Positions 22,732 through 30,040 of a stretch of DNA of 35,188 bases are shown one piece after another (the stretch's first letter is position 1; the number at the start of each line of letters is the position of its first letter). Source of the DNA: an uncultured Clostridia bacterium (GTDB lineage Bacteria > Bacillota > Clostridia > Christensenellales > Aristaeellaceae); assembly GCA_946411525.1 (NCBI GenBank), contig CAMKEI010000022.1, forward strand, positions 1-35,188, in the 5' to 3' direction. Both the position numbers and the translations under genes were made by a program. Under the pieces are notes generated by a model, which saw only the letters and a list, made by a program, of their open reading frames with translations, searched no databases and was not told the DNA's origin.

Positions 22732-22905
22732 TCATGGTTGTTTATGGCAGGAACCTGACATGGGACAGCTGCCGCAGTTGCAGCCGCAGGAGGATCTTCC
22801 CTGCTTCCTGTCTTTCCGGAGCCGGATGATGATACCTGTAACCAGCCCGGCCAGGATCAGGCTGACAAGGATCGTTCCCGCGTTATCAGCAATTCCCTGA
22901 AACAT
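22732..22905 (-). CDS. FeoB-associated Cys-rich membrane protein
   Basis: A 57-residue protein. The N-terminal membrane helix TILVSLILAGLVTGIIIRL (about 11-29) is followed by a basic turn (RKDRKQGR) and a Cys-rich cytoplasmic tail (SSCGCNCGSCPMSGSCH). This matches the small FeoB-associated Cys-rich proteins of Firmicutes, which may take the place of FeoC or help hand over Fe(II). It starts 4 bp after the FeoB stop and is followed by the operon terminator. It is too short for default gene finding. Confidence 0.88.
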   Translation of the reverse strand: MFQGIADNAGTILVSLILAGLVTGIIIRLRKDRKQGRSSCGCNCGSCPMSGSCHKQP

Positions 22906-22909
22906 ATGC

Positions 22910-25372
22910 TCACACTTTCTTCGTCAGCTTTACAGCCTCCTGATACTTCCTAAAGAACAGCATATAGATCATCGCGCCGAGCACGGCAATCGCGGCGATC
23001 AGGCCGATCACGTTCACATTGCCCGTGAAAATGCCGCCGAACTGATAGATCATCAGCGCCACCGCATAGGCAAAGCCGCACTGCCACGCAATGGCAAACC
23101 AGGTCCAGCCCGCGTTGTTCATTTCACGCTTGATGGCACCGATCGCGGCAAAGCAGGGTGCGCACAGAAGGTTGAACACCAGGAATGCGTAGGCCGCGAT
23201 GCCGGTGAAGGACGCCGCCAGATTGGCGTAGGTCTCGGTACCGCCATACAGGATACCCATCGTACCGACAATGTTTTCCTTGGCAATCAGTCCGGTAAAG
23301 GAGGCGACCGTTGCCTGCCATGTGCCGAAGCCGACGGGCTTGAAGATCCAGGCGATCGCGCTGCCGACCCTGGCAAGAATGGACAGCTCCAGTTCTTCCT
23401 CCTCCAGCATCCGGAAGGTGCCGTCCGCCACACCGAAACGGCTCAGGAACCAGACCAGGATCGTGGACAGCAGGATGATCGTTCCCGCCTTCTTGATGAA
23501 ACTCCAGCCGCGCTCCCACATGGAGCGGAGCACATTGCCCAGCGTCGGCCAGTGATAGGCGGGAAGCTCCATGACGAAGGGAGCGGGATCTCCCGCAAAG
23601 CGCTTGGTCTTCTTCAGAATGATGCCGCTGATGATGATGGCGGCCATGCCGATGAAGTAGGCGCTCGTCGCCACCCAGGCGGACTTGTTGAAGATCGCGC
23701 CGGCGATCATGGCGATAAAGGGAACTTTCGCGCTGCAGGGAATGAAGGTCGTCGTCATGATCGTCATCCGCCGGTCGCGCTCGTTCTCAATGGTCCGGGA
23801 AGCCATAATGCCGGGCACGCCGCAGCCCACGCCGATCAACATCGGGATAAAGGACTTTCCGGACAGGCCGAACTTACGGAAAATCCGGTCCAGCACAAAC
23901 GCGATACGCGCCATGTATCCGCAGGCTTCCAGGAAAGCCAGCAGGAAGAACAGCACCAGCATCTGGGGCACAAAGCCCAGCACCGCGCCGACGCCGGCCA
24001 CAATACCGTCCAGGATCAGGCCTTTCAGCCAGGGAGCGGCGTTGACGGAATCAAGGCCCTGTTCAATCAGCGCCGGAATGCCCGGGACCCAGGTGCCGTA
24101 TGCGGCAGGATCCGGCGCGCCGGGATCGGACTTGTATCCTTCTTCCGTGCTGAGATACTCCGCCGCCGCGGCTTCCAGGTCCGCTTTGGTCGTCTCGGGA
24201 TGTTCTTCGGTTTCCAGCGTCTCCTCGTCCTGTGTGAGATAGGTAACGCTTGCGTCGTCCGGTGTGGCGGCAATCAGGGCGTTCAGGGAGCCTTCCGGAT
24301 CCTCTTCGTCGATCTCCACGCCGTATTCTTCCGCGAAAGCTTCGATGATGGCGTCGGTATCCCCGTACCGTTCCGCCGCTTCCTCATACTGCGCTGTACC
24401 GTTGCCGAACAGGTGATAGCCGTCTCCGAACAGCCCGTCGTTGGCCCAGTCCGTCGCCGGCGCGCCGACTGCCACCATGGCAATCCAGTACACCGTGAAC
24501 ATGATCGCCGCAAAGATCGGCAGGCCCAGCCAGCGGTTTGTGACGACCTTGTCGATTTTGTCGGAGGTGCTCAGGCTGCCGGCGTTATGTTTCTTATAGC
24601 AGGATTTGATCACCTGCGCGATGTAGACATACCGCTCGTTGGTAATAATGCTTTCCGCGTCGTCGTCCAGTTCCTTTTCAGCTGCCCGAATGTCCGCTTC
24701 GATATGCTTCATGGTTTCCGGAGCGATTTTCAGCTGATCCAGCACCTTGTCGTCTCGCTCAAATACCTTGATGGCATACCAGCGTTGCTGTTCCTCGGGC
24801 AGGCCGTGTACCGCGGCCTCCTCAATATGGGCAAGGGCATGCTCCACCGGTCCGGAAAAGGTATGCTGTGGTACGGTCTTCGCGCTCTGCGCCGCCTGGA
24901 TTGCCGCTTCAGCCGCTTCCATGACGCCCGTGCCCTTCAGCGCGGAAATTTCCGCAACTTTGCAGCCCAGATAGCGGGAAAGATCCGCTGTATTCAGTTT
25001 GTCGCCGTTCTTTTTGACCACGTCCATCATGTTGATGGCAACCACCACCGGGATACCCAGCTCCACCAGTTGTGTGGTCAGATACAGGTTGCGTTCCAGG
25101 TTTGTTCCGTCAATGATGTTCAGGATCGCGTCCGGCCGTTCGTTGATCAGGTAGTTCCGGGCCACCACTTCCTCCAGGGTATAGGGGGAAAGACTGTAGA
25201 TGCCGGGCAGGTCTGTGATTGTGACGCCGTCATGCTTTTTCAGCTTGCCTTCCTTTTTCTCCACTGTAACACCCGGCCAGTTGCCGACAAACTGGTTTGA
25301 TCCGGTCAGGGAATTGAACAGGGTCGTTTTGCCGCTGTTGGGGTTGCCCGCCAGCGCGATGCGAATATCCAT
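22910..25372 (-). CDS. feoB: FeoB ferrous iron transporter with enlarged acidic loop
   Basis: An 820-residue inner-membrane Fe(II) transporter. The N-terminal G domain has G1 AGNPNSGKTT, switch region NQFVGNWPGVTVEKKEG, G3 DLPG and G4 NMMD, followed by a helical GDI-like region and the membrane domain with the Gate motifs (LGFVPQMLVLFFLLAFLE, GCGVPGIMASRTIENERDRR, IPCSAKVPF). Between the first and second membrane helices is an insertion of about 110 residues (about 318-428) rich in Glu and Asp. ATG 25372 has GGAGG 10 nt upstream; an ATG at 25381 sits too close to that site. A DtxR-type box lies directly before the gene. Confidence 0.96.
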   Translation of the reverse strand: MDIRIALAGNPNSGKTTLFNSLTGSNQFVGNWPGVTVEKKEGKLKKHDGVTITDLPGIYSLSPYTLEEVVARNYLINERPDAILNIIDGTNLERNLYLTTQLVELGIPVVVAINMMDVVKKNGDKLNTADLSRYLGCKVAEISALKGTGVMEAAEAAIQAAQSAKTVPQHTFSGPVEHALAHIEEAAVHGLPEEQQRWYAIKVFERDDKVLDQLKIAPETMKHIEADIRAAEKELDDDAESIITNERYVYIAQVIKSCYKKHNAGSLSTSDKIDKVVTNRWLGLPIFAAIMFTVYWIAMVAVGAPATDWANDGLFGDGYHLFGNGTAQYEEAAERYGDTDAIIEAFAEEYGVEIDEEDPEGSLNALIAATPDDASVTYLTQDEETLETEEHPETTKADLEAAAAEYLSTEEGYKSDPGAPDPAAYGTWVPGIPALIEQGLDSVNAAPWLKGLILDGIVAGVGAVLGFVPQMLVLFFLLAFLEACGYMARIAFVLDRIFRKFGLSGKSFIPMLIGVGCGVPGIMASRTIENERDRRMTIMTTTFIPCSAKVPFIAMIAGAIFNKSAWVATSAYFIGMAAIIISGIILKKTKRFAGDPAPFVMELPAYHWPTLGNVLRSMWERGWSFIKKAGTIILLSTILVWFLSRFGVADGTFRMLEEEELELSILARVGSAIAWIFKPVGFGTWQATVASFTGLIAKENIVGTMGILYGGTETYANLAASFTGIAAYAFLVFNLLCAPCFAAIGAIKREMNNAGWTWFAIAWQCGFAYAVALMIYQFGGIFTGNVNVIGLIAAIAVLGAMIYMLFFRKYQEAVKLTKKV

Positions 25373-25402
25373 GGGTTGCATACCTCCGTCTGTTCTGTAT
25401 TA

Positions 25403-25418
25403 TTAGATTTAACTAACC
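25403..25418. promoter_or_regulatory. DtxR-type operator between feoA and feoB
   Basis: TTAG-ATTTAA-CTAACC, 30 bp before the feoB start. A possible internal minus-strand promoter (TTTGCC, 17 bp, TAATAA) overlaps it, so feoB may have its own regulated start. Confidence 0.6.
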
Positions 25419-25434
25419 TTTGGGCAAAAAAAGA

Positions 25435-25656
25435 TCACTCGACTTCGATGCTCTCGGCGTCAGCCTTTCGCAGGGACAGTTCGTATCCGCGCACCGTAAT
25501 CTCGATCGGATCGCCCAGCGGTGCCACCTTGCGCACATAGATCTCCACACCTTTGGTGATCCCCATGTCCATGATCCTGCGCTTTACCGCACCTTCGCCG
25601 TGGATTTTGACCACCTTTGCCGTTCCGCCGACCGGCACTTCCCTGAGATTGTTCAT
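25435..25656 (-). CDS. feoA: FeoA domain protein, second copy
   Basis: A 73-residue SH3-like FeoA protein: LREVPVGGTAKVVKIHGEG, then RIMDMGITKGVEIYVRKVAP and an ITVRGYELSLRKADA ending typical of FeoA. FeoA is a small cytosolic partner that stimulates FeoB. It lies 12 bp after the first feoA and before feoB. AGGAGG precedes the ATG. Confidence 0.93.
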   Translation of the reverse strand: MNNLREVPVGGTAKVVKIHGEGAVKRRIMDMGITKGVEIYVRKVAPLGDPIEITVRGYELSLRKADAESIEVE

Positions 25657-25668
25657 TTCCTTTCCTCC

Positions 25669-25881
25669 TCAAATCATGATCTTGCGGGCCATTTCATCGT
25701 TGATGGCCACCCTGGCTTCCTTTACCTTGACAATCACATTGCCGTTCATCGCCGTGATCACCGTTACGCTTCCTCCCACCACGAATCCGAGATTTTCCAG
25801 ATGTTTTTTGACTTCCGGGCTTCCGCCGATCCTGCGGATCACGGATTCTTCCCCCGGGTTCGCGTAGCTTAATGGCATCAT
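25669..25881 (-). CDS. feoA: FeoA domain protein, first copy
   Basis: A 70-residue FeoA-like protein (MMPLSYANPGEESVIRRIGG, then HLENLGFVVGGSVTVITAMN and VKVKEARVAINDEMARKIM). It is the promoter-proximal gene of the feo operon. Two consecutive feoA genes before feoB are common in Clostridia. Expression is governed by the TTGACA/TATACT promoter whose spacer is a DtxR-type box. Confidence 0.93.
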   Translation of the reverse strand: MMPLSYANPGEESVIRRIGGSPEVKKHLENLGFVVGGSVTVITAMNGNVIVKVKEARVAINDEMARKIMI

Positions 25882-25914
25882 CCTCCCGCCTCCCAGCTGA
25901 TACAGCGTTCAGTC

Positions 25915-25967
25915 GTTAGCGTTTGCTAACCGCTGATCAGTATAGTTAACATAAACTAACTTGTCAA
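25915..25967 (-). promoter_or_regulatory. feoA: feo promoter with two DtxR-type operators
   Basis: Minus strand TTGACA (25967-25962), 17 bp, TATACT (25944-25939). Box GTTAG-N6-TTAAC (25960-25945) fills the spacer between -35 and -10, and box GTTAG-N6-CTAAC (25930-25915) covers the start region. Bound repressor would exclude RNA polymerase. Confidence 0.88.
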
Positions 25968-26020
25968 GCGGGTATTTGTCTGATATTTACCATTTCAGTC
26001 ACAATCTGTAAATAAATATG

Positions 26021-26050
26021 CAAAAACCGGCTGACCCGAAGTCAGCCGGT
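26021..26050 (-). terminator. terminator of the double-GNAT gene
   Basis: Minus strand ACCGGCTGAC, TTCGG loop, GTCAGCCGGT, then TTTTG. A perfect 10 bp stem 17 bp after the stop. Confidence 0.9.
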
Positions 26051-26066
26051 CCTGTTCTGTGATTGC

Positions 26067-27119
26067 CTATGCTTCTGTCAGGGGCATCTCCATGTATCTT
26101 CTGTAGGTTGTAAACCCGGCCGCTTCATAGAAGGCCAGGGCGCCCCGGTTGAACGCCCACATGTTCAGCTCCAGCCGGCTGAATCCCTGTTCCTTCGCCC
26201 AATCCCGGATGAAGCGGATCATTTCACTGGCGACGCCCTTCCGCCGGCAGTTTTCGTCCACGCCGAACTCGTCGATATCCAGGTAATCCCGCTCAAACAT
26301 GAAAGGATTCTCCGGACGGTTGATATGGTTCAGCACCGCGAATCCGCAGATCTCTCCCTCCTGCTCCGCCACGGCGATCTCCTTCTGCGGGTCTTCCCAA
26401 ATCACATGGACATAATCCCGCAGCTCATCGCAGAATCCGGGCTTGAAGATTTCGGGTTCCCCGGCGACGTGCAGGTCGTTCACCTGCTTGCGCAGTTCGT
26501 TAACCCGGTCCAGTTCGTCTTCCCGGGCAAATCTAACCGTCACCGGCGCCGTGTTCCGGGCTGGCTTCGGCGTCCGGTCACTCCTGAGCGCCGCATGCCA
26601 GACCTCGTCGCAGATCCCGAGGTTGTTCTTCCCGGCGCCGCGGAAGATTCCCTCCTGCTTCATCCCGGCCTTCTCCATGACCCTTCCAGACTTGGGGTTG
26701 TTCACGTCGTGGCAGGCAGCGATCCGGCTGACGCCCACGGTGTCAAACAGATAGTCCATCACGGCCCGCAGGGCTTCCGGCATGATGCCCCGGCCCCAGA
26801 ATGCCCGGCTCATGCAGTAACCCATGTCCGCCGCTTCCGTCTGCTCGTTCAGCTTCACGACCGCGATGTTTCCGATTACGCTGCCGGTCTCCTTCCACTC
26901 GATGGCCCACTGGAAAAAGCCGCCGTCATCATAACGGGAGATCCAGCTGTTCAGCACCATGCGGGTCACGTCGACGTTCGGATGGGTCGGCCAGGTCAGG
27001 AAACGGGTCACTTCCGGATCCGACGCCCAGTTGTTGAACATATCCTCCGCGTCTTCTAGGGTAAACCGTCTCAGGATCAGCCTGTGGGTTTCGATGCGCT
27101 GTGTTCCGGTCTTGTTCAT
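26067..27119 (-). CDS. tandem GNAT acetyltransferase (RimJ/L-like plus second GNAT)
   Basis: A 350-residue protein. Residues about 1-175 are a RimJ/RimL-type acetyltransferase (IETHRLILRRFTLEDAEDMF, MSRAFWGRGIMPEALRAVM, NPKSGRVMEKAGMKQEGIFR). Residues about 190-350 form a second GNAT domain (VDENCRRKGVASEMIRFIRD, LNMWAFNRGALAFYEAAGF). RimJ/L enzymes acetylate ribosomal protein N-termini; family members also act on drugs. ATG 27119 has AAAGGA about 11 nt upstream; a GTG three codons earlier is too close to that site. The small peptide cassette lies immediately upstream but is separated by a strong terminator. Confidence 0.88.
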   Translation of the reverse strand: MNKTGTQRIETHRLILRRFTLEDAEDMFNNWASDPEVTRFLTWPTHPNVDVTRMVLNSWISRYDDGGFFQWAIEWKETGSVIGNIAVVKLNEQTEAADMGYCMSRAFWGRGIMPEALRAVMDYLFDTVGVSRIAACHDVNNPKSGRVMEKAGMKQEGIFRGAGKNNLGICDEVWHAALRSDRTPKPARNTAPVTVRFAREDELDRVNELRKQVNDLHVAGEPEIFKPGFCDELRDYVHVIWEDPQKEIAVAEQEGEICGFAVLNHINRPENPFMFERDYLDIDEFGVDENCRRKGVASEMIRFIRDWAKEQGFSRLELNMWAFNRGALAFYEAAGFTTYRRYMEMPLTEA

Positions 27120-27145
27120 GGGAGTCACCGTCCTTTTCAGAAAAT

Positions 27146-27183
27146 AAAAACGATCACCGGTCCGTCGAGCGGTCGGTGATCGT
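27146..27183 (-). terminator. intrinsic terminator of small peptide gene, copy 2
   Basis: Minus strand CGATCACCG paired with CGGTGATCG with further inner pairing, then TTTTTATTTT. It corresponds in position to the terminator at 9001-9039; both are entered by GACGATC. Confidence 0.88.
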
Positions 27184-27211
27184 CTGATGGCTTGGTTTGT
27201 CCGGACGTTCT

Positions 27212-27304
27212 TCAGCTCTTCGGATGGCGGTACGTGAAACGATAACCGTAAGCATAACCGGCTTCGGCCATCATGTTCATGGAATACATCACGTACGTTG
27301 CCAT
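27212..27304 (-). CDS. 30-residue Met/Tyr-rich peptide, copy 2 of a duplicated family
   Basis: A short ORF with GGAAAGGGAG upstream of its ATG. The product begins MATYVMYSMNMM and ends YGYRFTYRHPKS. It has five Met and five Tyr, no Cys, and no signal peptide. Compared with the ORF at 9069-9161 it keeps Met 1, 6 and 9, the MM pair, GxxFTYxHPK and the total length, while the Gly/Ala/Tyr centre differs. The promoter, leader and distance to the terminator are also conserved. It lies between the MerR gene and the double-GNAT gene. Confidence 0.65.
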   Translation of the reverse strand: MATYVMYSMNMMAEAGYAYGYRFTYRHPKS

Positions 27305-27337
27305 GGGAAGCGCTCCCTTTCCAGAAAGATTGGTGTG

Positions 27338-27366
27338 AGTATACTCCGGAAAGCAGGCTTCGTCAA
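27338..27366 (-). promoter_or_regulatory. promoter of small peptide gene, copy 2
   Basis: Minus strand TTGACG (27366-27361), 17 bp, TATACT (27343-27338). After it the leader matches copy 1 almost base for base down to the Shine-Dalgarno (TCACACCAATCTTTCTGG against TCACCCCAATCTTTCCGG). Confidence 0.82.
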
Positions 27367-27484
27367 GCGGTTCCTGCGCCTTCCTCAGCGTGATCCGGAT
27401 ATGCGCACTGATGATACCCGAACTCCGATGCCATTCAGCCCGGAGGAAAAGTCCCTGCTTCCGTGTTCTCTGAAACGTGGTATG

Positions 27485-27874
27485 TTATTCCTTCTTTTCC
27501 GCCCAGCCTTCTTCATAGGCCCGGAGTTTTTCGGTAAAGAAGTTCAGCTTCCAGGTCACCTTGTCCAGGTGCTTCTGCATCTCCTCCATCTTTTCCTGCA
27601 CCCGTTCCCGGTGCTGCCGCAGCAGTTCCACCCGTTCCTTCAGCGTGTGGTCTCCCTCATGGGTCAGCTGAACAAACCGGGCGATCTCCTGGATGGACAT
27701 GCCTGTGTTTTTCAGGCAGCAGATCAGCCCCAGCCGTTCCAGATCCTCGTCCGTGTACTGGCGGAACCCGCCCTGCGTGCGCTCGACGCCGGAGATCAGT
27801 CCCTCCTTTTCATAATACCGAAGCGTATGTGCAGTCAGCCCGGTCTTCCGGCTCACTTCCTGGATCGAATACAT
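27485..27874 (-). CDS. MerR-family regulator, AdhR/NmlR-like
   Basis: A 129-residue regulator. The winged HTH is MYSIQEVSRKTGLTAHTLRY and FRQYTDEDLERLGLI (about 1-51), followed by a long dimerisation coiled coil (about 72-120). Residues 52-53 are CysCys in the block ICCLKNTGMS, the position of the aldehyde- or thiol-sensing Cys in AdhR/NmlR proteins. The probable role is sensing reactive aldehydes or electrophiles and activating an alcohol dehydrogenase. A similar operator occurs at its own gene (27891-27913) and at the dehydrogenase promoter (29946-29976). GGAGG lies 6 nt before the ATG. Confidence 0.9.
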   Translation of the reverse strand: MYSIQEVSRKTGLTAHTLRYYEKEGLISGVERTQGGFRQYTDEDLERLGLICCLKNTGMSIQEIARFVQLTHEGDHTLKERVELLRQHRERVQEKMEEMQKHLDKVTWKLNFFTEKLRAYEEGWAEKKE

Positions 27875-27890
27875 GGTGTACCTCCGTCCA

Positions 27891-27951
27891 TTAACTTGGA
27901 TTGAACTCTAAAGAGCAGGAAGATATTACCTGAAAACGGGGCCGCTGTCAA
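27891..27951 (-). promoter_or_regulatory. promoter and imperfect operator of the MerR gene
   Basis: Minus strand TTGACA (27951-27946), 17 bp, TAATAT (27928-27923). Downstream lies CTTTAGAGTT-CAAT-CCAAGTTAA (27913-27891), a degenerate form of the palindrome at the alcohol dehydrogenase promoter, consistent with autoregulation. Confidence 0.7.
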
Positions 27952-28013
27952 ATCCTGTCCGCGCTTCCCTTATCGCCCGGCATCCTGTATAATCTTCCCG
28001 GAGGCGAATGACG

Positions 28014-28844
28014 ATGATCCAGTTTGGAATGCCGACGCTGATCGAAAACCGCACGCTGCAGGAGAATATCGACCTCTGCGGCCGCCTCGGCCTGCGCTTT
28101 ATCGAGCTGAATATGAACTTTCCCGAATACCAGGCGGACCGGCTGGAGCAGACCGGAAAGCTGCTGGACGCGGCGGACGCCGCCGGGATTTTCTATACCA
28201 TCCACCTGGATGAAAACCTGAATATCGCAGACTTTAACCGGCTCGTCACGGATGCATACCTGGAGACCGTGCGCCGGACCGTTGAAGCCGCCAAAGCGCT
28301 GCTCCCCCTCCGCGACAAATACGGCGATATGTCGCAGCCCCTGACGGTCAATATGCACATGCACCACGGCATCTTCATCACCCTGCCGGACCGGAAGGTG
28401 CAGATGTACGAGCGGGACAAGGACCGCTACCTGGAGGACTGCTGCCGCTTCCGCGACCTGTGCGACGAATGGATCGGCGGGGCGCCGGTCATGATCGCCG
28501 TGGAAAACACGGACGGTTTCCGTTCCTATGAGCAGGAAGCGATCAGCCTGTTCCTGGAAAGCCCCCGTTTTGGCCTGACCTGGGACATCGGCCATTCAAA
28601 GGCGGTCGGTGAAAAGGACGTACCCTTCCTCCGCTCCCATGAAGACCGGCTGGTTCATTTCCACATTCACGACGGTACGGAACAGCCGCCCCGGAATCAT
28701 CTGGCGCTGGGCGACGGGGAGATCGACCTTGCGGACCGGCTGAAACTGGCTGAAAACCGGGGCTGCCGCTGCGTGCTGGAAACCAAAACCGTTGAAGCGT
28801 TAACCCGCTCCGTCGGGTGGCTGGCGGAAAGGAACCTGCTGTAA
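28014..28844 (+). CDS. xylose-isomerase-like TIM-barrel sugar phosphate isomerase/epimerase
   Basis: A 276-residue cytoplasmic TIM-barrel protein of the AP-endonuclease-2/sugar isomerase superfamily: LRFIELNMNFPEY, FYTIHLDENLNIADF, VNMHMHHGIF, VMIAVENTDGF, LTWDIGHS and LVHFHIHDG. The Glu, Asp and His residues in these strands form the divalent metal site of the superfamily. The substrate is undefined. ATG 28014 is 9 nt after GGAGG; an ATG two codons earlier is only 3 nt away. TGTATAAT 30 bp upstream is a candidate -10. It ends in a strong terminator. Confidence 0.85.
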   Translation: MIQFGMPTLIENRTLQENIDLCGRLGLRFIELNMNFPEYQADRLEQTGKLLDAADAAGIFYTIHLDENLNIADFNRLVTDAYLETVRRTVEAAKALLPLRDKYGDMSQPLTVNMHMHHGIFITLPDRKVQMYERDKDRYLEDCCRFRDLCDEWIGGAPVMIAVENTDGFRSYEQEAISLFLESPRFGLTWDIGHSKAVGEKDVPFLRSHEDRLVHFHIHDGTEQPPRNHLALGDGEIDLADRLKLAENRGCRCVLETKTVEALTRSVGWLAERNLL

Positions 28845-28861
28845 ACCGTATGCTCTCAGAG

Positions 28862-28896
28862 GAAGAGCGCTGCCACGCAGCGCTCTTCTTTTTTTT
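28862..28896 (+). terminator. terminator after the sugar isomerase gene
   Basis: GAAGAGCGCTGC, CAC loop, GCAGCGCTCTTC (perfect 12 bp stem), followed by TTTTTTTT. It separates two convergent genes. Confidence 0.92.
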
Positions 28897-29864
28897 CAGT
28901 ATCCGATCGCCTTCAGGATCCGGTCCGTCACCCGGGCGGTCAGCAGGCTGAATTCCCTGCTCACATGCGGCTTTTCGCCGTACAGGATGCAGCGGCTTAG
29001 CTGCTCCGTCTCCAGGGCATAGTTGTTCGGCGCGGTCACAGTCTTTGTTTCTTTTACGCCGTTCCGCTCAACGGTATACGGAATCTCCCCGCACTGATTG
29101 AATTCCACGGGCGAAAGGATTTTCCCCTCCGTGCCGAAAATACACAGGCCGTCCTGCCGGCCGGAAACCGGCAGCATCCCGCAATCGATTTTTGCCAACG
29201 GCCCGTCTTTATAACTCAGCAGCGCGGAGGTGAACAGATCAATCTGTTTTTCCGAGAACCGGGCGGCGGCCTGCACCTCATCCGGTTCTTTTCCCAGCAT
29301 CCACAGGGCCATGCTCAGGGGATAGCAGCCCAGGTCGTAGAACGCGCCGCCGCCGGTTTCCTTCCGCAGGCGGATATCCGTATCCGGCCTGCAGCCCGTA
29401 ACAAACTCCGACTCAAAATACTGTATCTTCCCGATTGCGCCGGCGTCCAGTTCCGCCTTCACCGCCTTCACAAAGGGGCTGTGGAGATAGGCGAAGGCTT
29501 CCATCAGCATCACGCCGTTCTCCTCCGCCGTCCGGAACATCTCCTTTACCTGCGCCTCTGAGAGTGCCAGCGGTTTCTCGCACAACACGTGCTTTTTCGC
29601 CTTCAGGGCTTTGACAGTCCACTCGCAGTGAATATGATTGGGCAGGGGGATATAGACCGCCTGCACCTCCGGGTCGGCCAGCAGCTCGTCATAGCTTCCG
29701 TAGGCTTTCTGAAAGCCGAATTCCTCCCGATAGCTCTCCGCCTTTTCCAGCCTGCGCCCGGCGACGGCATACCGCTCGCAGTGCTCCGCCAGCGTCATGC
29801 CCGGGATCGTCTGTCCCCGGGCGATATCCGCCGTTCCCAGAACGCCCCATCTGACTTTTTCCAT
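28896..29864 (-). CDS. Gfo/Idh/MocA-family NAD(P)-dependent oxidoreductase
   Basis: A 322-residue enzyme. The Rossmann start is VRWGVLGTADIARG (about 4-17). The catalytic-motif segment is HVLCEKPLALSEAQV (EKP, about 89-95), and the substrate-domain block is GGGAFYDLGCYPLSMALWMLG (within about 170-190), with the His of the usual DxGxH replaced by Tyr (DLGCY), a known subfamily form. It acts on sugars, inositols or dihydrodiols; the substrate is unknown. ATG 29864 has GGGAG 7 nt upstream; an in-frame ATG at 29906 is poorly supported. It is divergent from the alcohol dehydrogenase. Confidence 0.9.
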   Translation of the reverse strand: MEKVRWGVLGTADIARGQTIPGMTLAEHCERYAVAGRRLEKAESYREEFGFQKAYGSYDELLADPEVQAVYIPLPNHIHCEWTVKALKAKKHVLCEKPLALSEAQVKEMFRTAEENGVMLMEAFAYLHSPFVKAVKAELDAGAIGKIQYFESEFVTGCRPDTDIRLRKETGGGAFYDLGCYPLSMALWMLGKEPDEVQAAARFSEKQIDLFTSALLSYKDGPLAKIDCGMLPVSGRQDGLCIFGTEGKILSPVEFNQCGEIPYTVERNGVKETKTVTAPNNYALETEQLSRCILYGEKPHVSREFSLLTARVTDRILKAIGY

Positions 29865-29945
29865 ACGATTTCTCCCTTCTTCCCGATCAAGGCTTTTGCT
29901 CTTCATTTTTTGCCAATTTTGTACGGACTTTTTGGTGTCTGTCTA

Positions 29946-29976
29946 TTGACTTAGAGTTAACTTTAAGGGTTATCAT
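29946..29976 (+). promoter_or_regulatory. MerR-type promoter of the alcohol dehydrogenase gene
   Basis: TTGACT (29946-29951), 19 bp, TATCAT (29971-29976). The lengthened spacer carries the near-palindrome CTTAGAGTTAACTTTAAG. A 19 bp spacer with a dyad centred in it is diagnostic of MerR-activated promoters. Confidence 0.88.
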
Positions 29977-30040
29977 CATTATATTGGATTTATGAAAAAG
30001 TGTCAATCGCCCCTGCGGGGCCGGGAAAGGACGGACGATC

